From NCBI RefSeq assembly GCF_016907365.1, contig NZ_JAFBBV010000001.1, positions 1,178,001 through 1,242,000 on the forward strand: DNA of 64,000 nucleotides, given 5' to 3'. The translations under genes and the position numbers were made by a program. This stretch comes from Oerskovia paurometabola (GTDB taxonomy: Bacteria > Actinomycetota > Actinomycetes > Actinomycetales > Cellulomonadaceae). This document shows positions 53,657-61,037 of this stretch, piece by piece. Below the pieces are notes generated by a model. That model saw only the letters and a program-made list of their open reading frames with translations, was not told the origin of the DNA and searched no databases. Every line of letters starts with the position of its first letter. The first letter of the stretch is position 1.

Positions 53657-53667
53657 GCACCCACCAC
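53027..53667 (+). repeat. 641-bp perfect direct repeat, copy 1
   Basis: Identical to 54948-55588 at every base I compared, from GCCGCTGCGCAGTC to GAGCACCCACCAC. It encodes the DUF4214 module, the stop codon and 11 bases beyond. Its codons (TTG, GAT, GGT, GTG) differ from the surrounding coding sequence. The pair is 1921 bases apart. Confidence 0.95.
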
Positions 53668-53681
53668 TCTTGGAGCAGTTC

Positions 53682-55577
53682 ATGACCCGCACGTCATCTC
53701 GGCCCTTCGCCGTCGCGCTCGCAGCTGCGCTGGCCTTGGCACTCACCGGGGTCGGACTGACCCCGCCGGCCCCCGCGGCAGCGACCGTCGCGACCTCCGA
53801 CTTCGGGGAGGGGACGGTGTCGTTCGTCGGTCACGGCTACGGTCACGGTCGGGGGATGGGCCAGTACGGCTCGCTCGGCTACGCCGTCGACCACGGGTGG
53901 GACTACCAGCAGATCCTGGACCACTACTACGGCGGCACCGCCACGACGGGCGGCGCACCGGCCACCATCTCGGTGGAGCTCCTCGCGCACACCTCTTCGC
54001 TCACGGCGATGGGGCGTGGCCTCGTCGTCAACGGCTTCCCCCAGGCCGAGACCGGGTCGGCGGGCAGTGCCGTCCGTGTGCTGCCGAAGTCGAACGGCGC
54101 GTTCGACGTCTACGTCGGGCCGTCGTGCTCCGGCCCCTGGAGCGCCGCCGGGTCGTCTGCGACGGTCGAGATCTCCACGAGCTCGCCGAGCGACGTCTCG
54201 CGATATGTCCGCACCTGCGAGTCGGGTGGCGAACGGTCGTACCGCGGCACGCTCAGCGTTCGCCGCAACCAACGGACCGCCGGGCTCATGGTGGTCAACA
54301 ACGTGGCGACCGAGGACTACCTGCGCGGAGTGGTGCCGCGTGAGTCGCCCGACGGTTGGGGGGCTCGTCCGAACGGGTTGGAGTCCCTGAAGGCCCAGGC
54401 CGTGGCGGCACGTTCGTACGCGCTCTCGCAGCAGAGCGCTCGTCCTTCCGGCGCGCAGACGTGCGACACGACGACCTGCCAGGTGTATCTCGGAGCGGCC
54501 TACCAGCCCAACGGTGGAGCCCGCACCAGCCTCGACGGCCCCAACGCCGACCGGGCGATCGCAGCGACCGCGGGCCAGGTCCGGTACCGTCCGGGCTCGG
54601 TCCCGGTGCAGATCGTCCGGACCGAGTTCAGCTCGTCGACCGGCGGGTGGACGGCTGGCGGGACCTTCCCCGCGGTCCAGGACGTCGGTGACGCGACCGC
54701 GTCGAACCCGAACAGCACGTGGTCCGTCTCGTTCACGCTCTCGGACGTCGCCAAGGCCATGGGGACGGGCCCCATCACCAGGTTCGACGTGACCCAGCGC
54801 AACGGGCTCGGTGCAGAGGGCGGGCGCGTCCTCCAGGTGGCAGTGACCGGGGGCGGGACGACGCGCACCTTCACGGGCAACCAGGTCCGTACCCTGCTCG
54901 GGCTCAAGAGCGACTGGTTCACCCCGACGCTGACCCAGGGCGGGGAGGCCGCTGCGCAGTCGGTGGTGAAGGCGTTGTACACGGATCTGTTGGGTCGTGG
55001 TCCGGATCCGACGGGGTTGGAGGGTTGGTCTGCGGCGTTGGTGTCGGGTGCGGGGCAGCCTGAGCTGGTGGCGTCGTTGACGCGTAGTCAGGAGTATGTG
55101 GCGTTGCGTGTGTCGAACGCGTACATGGAGGCGTTGGGTCGTGGTCCGGATCCGGTGGGTGCGCAGGACTGGGCGCGGGAGATTCATGCGGGGCGGGCGA
55201 CGGTTGATGATGTGAAGCGTCGGTTCTACGACTCGTCGGAGTTCTTCGCGCGGGCTGGTGGGACGCCGCAGGGTTATGTGCAGGTGTTGTATCAGACGAT
55301 GTTGGGTCGGGGGGCTGCGCCGTCGGAGATCGATGCGTGGGTGAAGGTCATGGAGGTCAGGGGTCGTTCGCGGATGGTGGACGAGCTGTGGTTCTCGATG
55401 GAGGCTGCGCGGATGCGTGCGGGTGGTTACTACTCGACGTTCTTGCAGCGTGGTCCGGATCCGACGGGGTTGACGGCGTGGGCGCAGGTGTTGTTGTCGC
55501 ACGGTGAGGGGGCGGTGCGTGTGGGTATCGCGGGCAGCTCCGAGTACCGGGCGTTGGCACAGACGCGTTTCCCCTGA
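53682..55577 (+). CDS. SpoIID/LytB-domain exported protein with DUF4214 module
   Basis: A 631-residue protein from ATG 53682 with GGAG upstream. Signal peptide about 1-33. GHGYGHGRGMGQYGSLGYA (about 49-67) and DYLRGVVPRESPDGWG plus SLKAQAVAARSYAL (about 210-245) are SpoIID/LytB hallmarks. SpoIID is a lytic transglycosylase whose catalytic Glu lies in the VVPRESP-like segment. Residues 423-631 are the DUF4214 module, identical to that of the amidase. Both are likely exported wall hydrolases; the module may bind the cluster's glycan. No sporulation genes are nearby. Confidence 0.9.
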   Translation: MTRTSSRPFAVALAAALALALTGVGLTPPAPAAATVATSDFGEGTVSFVGHGYGHGRGMGQYGSLGYAVDHGWDYQQILDHYYGGTATTGGAPATISVELLAHTSSLTAMGRGLVVNGFPQAETGSAGSAVRVLPKSNGAFDVYVGPSCSGPWSAAGSSATVEISTSSPSDVSRYVRTCESGGERSYRGTLSVRRNQRTAGLMVVNNVATEDYLRGVVPRESPDGWGARPNGLESLKAQAVAARSYALSQQSARPSGAQTCDTTTCQVYLGAAYQPNGGARTSLDGPNADRAIAATAGQVRYRPGSVPVQIVRTEFSSSTGGWTAGGTFPAVQDVGDATASNPNSTWSVSFTLSDVAKAMGTGPITRFDVTQRNGLGAEGGRVLQVAVTGGGTTRTFTGNQVRTLLGLKSDWFTPTLTQGGEAAAQSVVKALYTDLLGRGPDPTGLEGWSAALVSGAGQPELVASLTRSQEYVALRVSNAYMEALGRGPDPVGAQDWAREIHAGRATVDDVKRRFYDSSEFFARAGGTPQGYVQVLYQTMLGRGAAPSEIDAWVKVMEVRGRSRMVDELWFSMEAARMRAGGYYSTFLQRGPDPTGLTAWAQVLLSHGEGAVRVGIAGSSEYRALAQTRFP

Positions 55578-55588
55578 GCACCCACCAC
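54948..55588 (+). repeat. 641-bp perfect direct repeat, copy 2
   Basis: Second copy of the sequence at 53027-53667, forming the 3' end of the SpoIID-domain gene. The copies diverge immediately outside the borders (TGCC/GGCC at the left; TCTTGG/CCGTCG at the right). Confidence 0.95.
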
Positions 55589-55623
55589 CCGTCGAGCACG
55601 CAGGGGGAGCGGCGGTCTGCGCC

Positions 55624-55629
55624 TACGCT
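55624..55629 (+). promoter_or_regulatory. -10 box of a leaderless murB transcript
   Basis: TACGCT lies six bases before ATG 55636, which puts the transcription start at or one or two bases before the start codon. No Shine-Dalgarno sequence is present. Leaderless starts are frequent in actinobacteria. Confidence 0.5.
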
Positions 55630-55635
55630 GGACCC

Positions 55636-56853
55636 ATGACCGCCACCTCCCCGCGCCGCGCGTCCGCCGTCGAGTCCGTCACCGAGGCCACTGCTCCCGG
55701 ACCCCGAGAGGTGCTCGAGCAGCCGACGCTCGCCGAGCTCACGACGCTGCGCGTCGGGGGCCCCGCCGACGCGTACGTCGAGGCCACGACCGAGGCCGAG
55801 CTCGTGGACGCTGTCCGGGCGGCCGACGACGCGGGCGAGCCGCTCCTCGTGATCGGTGGCGGGTCCAACCTGCTCGTGAGCGACGAGGGCTTCGGTGGGG
55901 TCGTGGTGCGCGACGTGCGCGCCGAGATCCGCATCGACGCCGAGGACACGTGCGGCGGCGGGAGCCTGACCGTGACGGCCGGCCAGGACTGGGACCAGCT
56001 CGTGGAGCGGGCCGTGGCCCAGGAGTGGGTCGGGGTCGAGGCGCTGTCCGGCATCCCCGGCACCGTCGGGGCTGCGCCCGTCCAGAACATCGGCGCGTAC
56101 GGCCAGGAGGTCGCCGGGGTCGTTGCCTCGGTGCGCGTGTGGGACCGTGCGCAGTCGCGGATCCGGACCCTGGCGCTGGTCGACCTCGACTTCGGATACC
56201 GCACGTCGGTCCTCAAGCGGAGCATGCACGCCTCGCCCGACGGTGGCGACATCTGGTACCCGTCCCCGCGCTACGTCGTGCTCGAGGTCAACCTCCAGAT
56301 GCGCCTCGGGACGCTGTCCGCACCGATCGGCTACCCCGAGCTCGCGCGACGGCTCGGCGTGCAGGTCGGCGAGCGCGCGCCCAGCGCGGACGTCCGCGCG
56401 GCGGTCCTGGAGCTGCGGGGTGGCAAGGGCATGCTGCTCGACGACCCCGCGGCCCCCGACCACGACCGGTGGAGCGCCGGCTCGTTCTTCACCAACCCGG
56501 TCGTCGCCGCTGACCTGGCGGACCTCCTGCCGGCCGACGCCCCGCGCTTCCCCGTCCGTTCGGCCCTCCCGGCCCGCACGACGGGGCCGAGCCTCGGCGA
56601 GATCGACCCGACGCTCGTCAAGACGTCCGCGGCCTGGCTCATCGAGCACGCCGGGTTCACCAAGGGGTTCGGGGTGCACGGCCCGGCGAGCGCCGCGACG
56701 CTCTCGACCAAGCACACGCTCGCGCTCACCAACCGCGGCGGTGCGAGCGCGGCGGAGGTCGTCGAGCTTGCGCGGGCCGTGCGCGACGGCGTGCTCGACG
56801 CGTTCGGGATCGAGCTCGTCCCGGAGCCCGTGCTCGTGGGCGTCGCGCTCTGA
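55636..56853 (+). CDS. murB: UDP-N-acetylenolpyruvoylglucosamine reductase
   Basis: A 405-residue flavoenzyme that reduces enolpyruvyl-UDP-GlcNAc to UDP-MurNAc in peptidoglycan synthesis. The start is ATG 55636 (MTATSPRRASAVESV), which leaves a short extra N terminus. TLRVGGPADAYVEA, LVIGGGSNLLVSDEGF and ALSGIPGTVGAAPVQNIGAYGQEV are FAD-binding signatures; GSFFTNPVV contains the catalytic Ser and STKHTLALTNRGGA the C-terminal region. This is the type with a Tyr loop (FGYRTSVLKRSMHA). It is followed by a wall L,D-transpeptidase on the other strand. Confidence 0.96.
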   Translation: MTATSPRRASAVESVTEATAPGPREVLEQPTLAELTTLRVGGPADAYVEATTEAELVDAVRAADDAGEPLLVIGGGSNLLVSDEGFGGVVVRDVRAEIRIDAEDTCGGGSLTVTAGQDWDQLVERAVAQEWVGVEALSGIPGTVGAAPVQNIGAYGQEVAGVVASVRVWDRAQSRIRTLALVDLDFGYRTSVLKRSMHASPDGGDIWYPSPRYVVLEVNLQMRLGTLSAPIGYPELARRLGVQVGERAPSADVRAAVLELRGGKGMLLDDPAAPDHDRWSAGSFFTNPVVAADLADLLPADAPRFPVRSALPARTTGPSLGEIDPTLVKTSAAWLIEHAGFTKGFGVHGPASAATLSTKHTLALTNRGGASAAEVVELARAVRDGVLDAFGIELVPEPVLVGVAL

Positions 56854-56954
56854 GGTCGCTCCGCGCTCACCGGGAGGCGACGGGCTACGTCGAGGGAGGG
56901 CCTGGAGGCCTCCGGCTCGACGCCGGTCCTCGATCTCGTGGACCGGCAGGACCC

Positions 56955-57857
56955 TCAGTAGACCAGCACGGTCGTGCCCGGAGGGGCGCCCCAGGAGTCC
57001 CAGATCCAGTTCATGGCGGCGTTGGTGACCCGCACGCACCCGTGGGACGCGGGGCTCGGAGGCACCGAGCCCGAGCCGTGCACCGCGATCCCGCCGGTGA
57101 AGAACTTGGGTCGCCACATGCTGCCGAGCTCGAGCGATGACTCGTAGTTGGCGTCGACCTGCCGCCCCACCTGGAAGGTGCCGCGCGGGGTCTTGGCGAC
57201 GTACGTCCGGCCCTTGGCCTCGTACCGTTCGCCGTTGCCCGAGGACGCGTTGAAGACCTTGACGACCTGCCCGTCGTCGACCGCGAGGACGAGCTGGCGG
57301 GCGATGTCGATCTCGATCACGTGACCTGAACCGCTCTGCGCTGCGGGGCGCACCCCCTGGTCGAGCGCGGCCTGCGTGGCGGGACCCACGCGGCCGTCGC
57401 GGCTGATGCCCGCAGCCTTCTGCAGCGCCCACACGGCCTGCTGGGTGCCCGAACCGAACACGCCGTCGGGGGCGGCACCCCAGTAGCCCAGGTCGACGAG
57501 CCGCTGCTGGAGCGCCGTGACCCGCTCGCCCGTGCTGCCACGGACGAGCTCGACGGTCGCGGGGTCGGGCTCGACCGGCGGGGGTTCGACGGGCGGGGGC
57601 TCGACAGGAGGAGGCTCGACGGGCGGGGGAGGGGTCGGGACGACGGTGGGCGTCGGGAGGGGCGTCGGCGTCGGCGTCGGGGAAGGTGACTCGCTCGGTG
57701 TCACAGAGGGGCGTGGCGTCGTGTGCGGGGACGACGACGCCGGTCCCGCCCCGCCGTCGACCCGAGGTCCGAGCGCGTCGCACCCGCCCACGAGCAGCAT
57801 CGTGAGCACCGCGGCCGTCACCGCTGCCCATCTCGTGCCGGTCGGTCGATCCGTCAT
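56955..57857 (-). CDS. L,D-transpeptidase (YkuD) lipoprotein with peptidoglycan-binding domain
   Basis: A 300-residue protein. ATG 57857 has AGGGGGAG upstream. The N terminus has a signal peptide with lipobox LVGGC (Cys about 26). A Pro-rich linker (PPPVEP repeated four times, about 70-100) leads to a peptidoglycan-binding domain (GERVTALQQRLVDLGYWG) and then a YkuD domain: GIAVHGSG and SHGCVRVTN with catalytic His and Cys. It makes 3-3 cross-links or attaches proteins to peptidoglycan. Single-gene unit, opposite to murB. Confidence 0.92.
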   Translation of the reverse strand: MTDRPTGTRWAAVTAAVLTMLLVGGCDALGPRVDGGAGPASSSPHTTPRPSVTPSESPSPTPTPTPLPTPTVVPTPPPPVEPPPVEPPPVEPPPVEPDPATVELVRGSTGERVTALQQRLVDLGYWGAAPDGVFGSGTQQAVWALQKAAGISRDGRVGPATQAALDQGVRPAAQSGSGHVIEIDIARQLVLAVDDGQVVKVFNASSGNGERYEAKGRTYVAKTPRGTFQVGRQVDANYESSLELGSMWRPKFFTGGIAVHGSGSVPPSPASHGCVRVTNAAMNWIWDSWGAPPGTTVLVY

Positions 57858-58047
57858 GCGTGCTCCCCCTCGACGTGGGATCCTCCGCAGACCCCGAGTG
57901 ACCACGGTCCCACGTGGCGCCGAGACGTGGCACATCGGGTGGGCAGGGGTTGCGCAATCGTTGTGAAGAGTGGCGTCGGGGGCCGCGCGGACGCAGGCCC
58001 CGGCGCCCCGGGCCTGGCGGACTCCACCCCACCGGGCCCTTCGTCGC

Positions 58048-58443
58048 TCAGTCGCCGTGGCGACGCAGGAGCTCGCCGCGCACGAGGTCGAGGATCGCGT
58101 CGTCGTCCAGGCCTGCCTCGTGCGCGGTCGCGACGAAGGTGTGGGCGGCCTGCCGGGCGACGACGTCGGCGGGGGCCACGCCGTCGGACACGACCGTACC
58201 CGCACGCCGGTTCGTGGCGGTGATCCCCGCCGCCTCGAGCTCGCGGTACGCGCGAGCGACGGTCCCGGCCGCGACGCCGAGGTCGGCGGCGAGCGCGCGG
58301 ATGGTCGGGAGCCGGTCGCCGACCAGGAGCCGCTCCGAAGTGACGTGCGCGACGACCTGCGCACGGATCTGCTCGTAGGGCGGGACCCCCGAGGCGGGGT
58401 CGATCTCGACGTGCAGGGAACCGTGTCCGGATTGTGTCACCAT
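58048..58443 (-). CDS. GntR-family regulator, YtrA subtype
   Basis: A 131-residue regulator, the short YtrA-type length. The winged helix is in PPYEQIRAQVVAHV, LPTIRALAADLGVAAGTVARAYRELEAAG. The C-terminal ~35 residues form the dimer helix (DDDAILDLVRGELLRRHGD). ATG 58443 lies at the centre of a 22-bp palindrome that is probably its own operator; GTG 58440 is an alternative start. YtrA-type genes often sit before ABC transporters; none is visible here. Confidence 0.9.
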   Translation of the reverse strand: MVTQSGHGSLHVEIDPASGVPPYEQIRAQVVAHVTSERLLVGDRLPTIRALAADLGVAAGTVARAYRELEAAGITATNRRAGTVVSDGVAPADVVARQAAHTFVATAHEAGLDDDAILDLVRGELLRRHGD

Positions 58444-58453
58444 GTTGGCACAA
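58432..58453. promoter_or_regulatory. Palindromic operator over the gntR start codon
   Basis: TTGTGTCACCATGTTGGCACAA: arms TTGTG/CACAA and centre CATG match, with 9 of 11 positions paired. The gene's start codon lies in the centre. Autorepression is the natural reading. Confidence 0.6.
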
Positions 58454-58486
58454 TGTCAGCGTGGTGCTCCGGTGTCAACGCGTGTG

Positions 58487-58512
58487 TGAGAGCTCTCTCA
58501 TGCCGTCCTCAT
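58487..58512 (+). promoter_or_regulatory. TGAGAG/CTCTCA box upstream of the phosphotransferase gene
   Basis: TGAGAG-CT-CTCTCA (58487-58500), then TCCTCAT beginning at 58506, exactly 11 bases after CTCTCAT at 58495. Direct repeats spaced by 11 bp are the layout of OmpR/PhoB-type response-regulator sites. Matches sites at 59817 and 63087. Confidence 0.5.
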
Positions 58513-58546
58513 GTGCCCATCACCCCTGGGCTGTCTCCTTGCTTCC

Positions 58547-59908
58547 ATGGACACCGCTGCGCAGCTCCTCACCGGTCCCCGGGCGGGTGACCTCCTGGAG
58601 GCTGCGCTCGCCGTCGACCACGTGAGCCTGGGCTCGTGGCGCGTGCACCAGGTGCACGCACGCCCCGGGGCCGAGGTGAGCGTGGGGTACGAGGTCACGG
58701 TGCGCGGCGGCCGCGGTGGCACGGACGGCCCCCGCACCCCGGCCGGACGGCCCGAGTATCTCGTGGCGACGACTGCGGACCTCCCGCCCGACGTCGTCGA
58801 GCGGCGCGGGATCCTGCGCCTCGTCGACGGCGAGCAGACCGTCCACGTGTGGCGTCATCCCGTGGACCCCCTGCTGCCCGGCCTGGCGACCGCCTGCGAC
58901 GCCGCGGCGCTCACCGACCGGTGGCGCTCGCTCGACCCGCACGCCCCGCTCGTCCTGGGGCTCGATCTCGTGACGTACCGGCCGTTGCGCCGCGCGGTGC
59001 TGCGCGCACGGACCGCCGACGGCGACGTCTACCTCAAGGTCGTCCGCCCGGACCGGGTGACGGACCTCCGCATCCGGCACGACCTCTTCCTGGTCGCCGA
59101 GGCTGCGCCCATGGGCTACGCGCTCTCGGCCCCGCCCGCGGCTCCCCGCGTCCTCGCCTCGCTCGGCGAGGGAATCCTCGTCCTCGCGGCGCGGCCGGAG
59201 GAGACGCTCGCGTCGGCGATCGCGTCCACGGCCAGGCACGAGCAGCCGCTGACGATCGACCCGCACGAGCTCCTGCGTGCACTCGTCGCCCTCCCGCAGG
59301 ACCCCGTCCTGCTCGAGCGTCGCGCCGCATGGGCCGAGCGGTCCGAGCACTACGCGCGCGCCGCCGTCGGGCGTCTTCCTGGCCATGCGGGACGCATCGA
59401 GGCCCTCGAACGCGCGGTGCGCCGGATCGTGGCAGACCGCGACCCCGGCCCCGTGGTCGCGACGCACGGCGACTTCTACGAGGCGAACGTGCTGCTCGTG
59501 GGCGGTGCCGGCTGTCGTCGCGTCGCCGCGGTCCTCGACGTCGACACGCTGGGCCCCGGTCACCGCATCGACGACCTGGCCTGCATGACGGGCCACCTCG
59601 CGGTCCTCGAGACGCTCGCGCCCCAGGTCTACCCGGGCGTCCAGGGCCTCGTCGACCGCTGCCTCGCAGTGTTCGGCGACGCCACCGACCCGATCGGGCT
59701 CCGCGCGCGCAGCGCGGGGGTCGTCCTGTCCCTCCTGCCCGGGGCGCCCCGCGAAGCACTCGCGGAGACCTGGCTCGGTGTGGCCGAGGAGCTTCTCGCG
59801 GGAGCGCAGACGCGTCTGAGAGTCCTCTCACCTGCGGCTCCTGCTCCTCTCACGTCGGCCTGTGAGTCTCGTGACGACGGGGCGGCAGCCCGGCCGCCCA
59901 TCGTCTGA
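58547..59908 (+). CDS. Phosphotransferase of the APH/kinase-like fold
   Basis: A 453-residue soluble protein from ATG 58547. The core shows VYLKVVRP (ATP lysine), THGDFYEANVLL (catalytic HGDxxxxN) and VLDVDTLGPGHRIDDLA (metal Asp), the three motifs of aminoglycoside/choline-kinase-like phosphotransferases. The first ~100 residues are a separate domain with acidic, Arg-rich character. The substrate is unknown; such enzymes phosphorylate hydroxyl groups of drugs, sugars or amines. The 3' end of the gene contains the second TGAGAG/CTCTCA box. Confidence 0.82.
   Translation: MDTAAQLLTGPRAGDLLEAALAVDHVSLGSWRVHQVHARPGAEVSVGYEVTVRGGRGGTDGPRTPAGRPEYLVATTADLPPDVVERRGILRLVDGEQTVHVWRHPVDPLLPGLATACDAAALTDRWRSLDPHAPLVLGLDLVTYRPLRRAVLRARTADGDVYLKVVRPDRVTDLRIRHDLFLVAEAAPMGYALSAPPAAPRVLASLGEGILVLAARPEETLASAIASTARHEQPLTIDPHELLRALVALPQDPVLLERRAAWAERSEHYARAAVGRLPGHAGRIEALERAVRRIVADRDPGPVVATHGDFYEANVLLVGGAGCRRVAAVLDVDTLGPGHRIDDLACMTGHLAVLETLAPQVYPGVQGLVDRCLAVFGDATDPIGLRARSAGVVLSLLPGAPREALAETWLGVAEELLAGAQTRLRVLSPAAPAPLTSACESRDDGAAARPPIV
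59817..59852 (+). promoter_or_regulatory. TGAGAG/CTCTCA box upstream of the small exported protein
   Basis: TGAGAG-TC-CTCTCA (59817-59830) with a further CTCTCAC at 59847, 22 bases (two 11-bp turns) after the one at 59825. It lies inside the coding end of the phosphotransferase gene, 71-106 bases before the next start. Confidence 0.5.
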
Positions 59909-59922
59909 GGAGGTAAGGAATC

Positions 59923-60243
59923 ATGGACGCTCGCAGGATCTGGATCGCCACCGGCACGCTCGGGGTGCTCGGCGCCGGGCTCGGCGCCACGATCGCGGCG
60001 GCGGAAGAGCGCGCGGACGTCGAGGCCCCCGCCGTCGTCGAGACGAACGACGCCACGACGACGCCGGGAGCCGTCCCGAGCCCGAGCCCGTCGGACCTCG
60101 ACCCGTCGAGCTCCACGACGACCGTGTCCACGGTCACCGCGGGATCGACGACCTCGGCCCAGACCGCGACCACCGCTCCGAGTCCTGTGAGCTCGCAGAG
60201 CCCGGTCTCGGCACAGACGTCCCCGTCGGCGCCCACCCCCTAG
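59923..60243 (+). CDS. Small exported Ser/Thr/Pro-rich protein
   Basis: A 106-residue protein from ATG 59923 with GAGGAGGTAAGG upstream, a very strong ribosome site. An N-terminal hydrophobic segment (IWIATGTLGVLGAGLGATIAAA, residues 6-27) acts as a signal or anchor. The other ~75 residues are low-complexity Ser, Thr, Pro and Val, typical of cell-surface stalks. No cysteine or catalytic motif. It is transcribed after the phosphotransferase gene, 14 bases later, and probably also from its own promoter. Function unknown; it may be a target of the two-component system. Confidence 0.7.
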   Translation: MDARRIWIATGTLGVLGAGLGATIAAAEERADVEAPAVVETNDATTTPGAVPSPSPSDLDPSSSTTTVSTVTAGSTTSAQTATTAPSPVSSQSPVSAQTSPSAPTP

Positions 60244-60295
60244 GGGGAGGGCGCCCCGGCGGGGCTCAGCGGTCGGCGCGTCACCGGCCGTACGT

Positions 60296-60329
60296 GAGAG
60301 GGCGGAGGCACACGGGCCTCCGCCCTCTC
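60296..60329. terminator. Bidirectional terminator between convergent genes
   Basis: GAGAGGGCGGAGGC (60296-60309) pairs perfectly with GCCTCCGCCCTCTC (60316-60329) around a 6-base loop. It lies between the small exported protein and the response-regulator gene. Confidence 0.85.
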
Positions 60330-60368
60330 GTCGTCCCGCGCGTCCCGCACGGGGCTTTGTCAGCGCGC

Positions 60369-61037
60369 TCAGGCAGCAGGGTCCGCCAGCCGGTAGCCCA
60401 TGCCGCGGACCGTCACGACGCGCTCGGCGCCGAGCTTGTTGCGCAGGTACCGCACGTAGACGTCGACCACGTTGGAGCCCGGGTCGAAGTCGTAGCCCCA
60501 CACCCGGGACAGCAGCTGCTCGCGGCTCAGGACCTGCCCGGGGTTGCGCAGGAACGTCTCGGCCAGCGCGAACTCACGGGCCGACAGGTCGACCTCGCGG
60601 TCCTCGGTGCGGGCCCGACGGGTGCGCAGGTCCAGGCTGAGCGACCCGTGCGAGAGGACCGTGACCTCTCCGGCGGGCTCGGTCCGCAGCCGCAGCCGGA
60701 TGCGTGCCAGGAGCTCCTCGAAGCGGAACGGCTTGACCATGTAGTCGTCGGCACCGCCCTCGAGCCCCGCGACGGTGTCCGTCACGGACGACCGTGCCGT
60801 GAGGATGATGACCGGGATGGTGCTGCGGGAGGCGCGCAGACGGCGGAGCACGGTGAACCCGTCCTGGTCGGGCAGCCCCAGGTCGAGGATCATGAGGTCG
60901 TAGTCCCCGGTCTGGGCGAGGTCGTACCCCTCCCGGCCCGTGGTCACGGCGGCGCTCGCGTATCCGGCGGCCCGCAGCCCCTTGGTCACGAACGACGAGA
61001 TCCGGGTCTCGTCCTCGACGACGAGGATCTGGCTCAC
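60369..61037 (-). CDS. OmpR-family response regulator
   Basis: A 222-residue regulator from GTG 61037 with AAAGGA eight bases upstream. The receiver domain has VVEDE, the phosphorylated Asp52 (ILDLGLPDQDG), Thr in LTARSS and Lys in VKPF. The winged-helix domain (VLSREQLLSRVWGYDFD ... VRYLRNKLG ... VRGMGYRL) is of the OmpR/MprA type. It is the last gene of a three-gene unit with its kinase (4-base overlap). Its likely DNA sites are the CTCTCA/TGAGAG boxes at 58487, 59817 and 63087. Confidence 0.95.
   Translation of the reverse strand: MSQILVVEDETRISSFVTKGLRAAGYASAAVTTGREGYDLAQTGDYDLMILDLGLPDQDGFTVLRRLRASRSTIPVIILTARSSVTDTVAGLEGGADDYMVKPFRFEELLARIRLRLRTEPAGEVTVLSHGSLSLDLRTRRARTEDREVDLSAREFALAETFLRNPGQVLSREQLLSRVWGYDFDPGSNVVDVYVRYLRNKLGAERVVTVRGMGYRLADPAA

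Noticed and set aside
53027..55588. Repeat pair as an insertion sequence or transposon end
   Set aside because: No transposase, inverted ends or target duplication; the repeat is coding and shares the stop codon.
57560..57640. PPPVEP tandem DNA repeat as a CRISPR or regulatory array
   Set aside because: It is an in-frame Pro-rich linker of the L,D-transpeptidase lipoprotein and has no spacers.
55357..58032. An 891-residue minus-strand frame over the repeat and murB
   Set aside because: It overlaps murB and the L,D-transpeptidase gene in another frame; its protein is Arg/Gly-rich shadow sequence.
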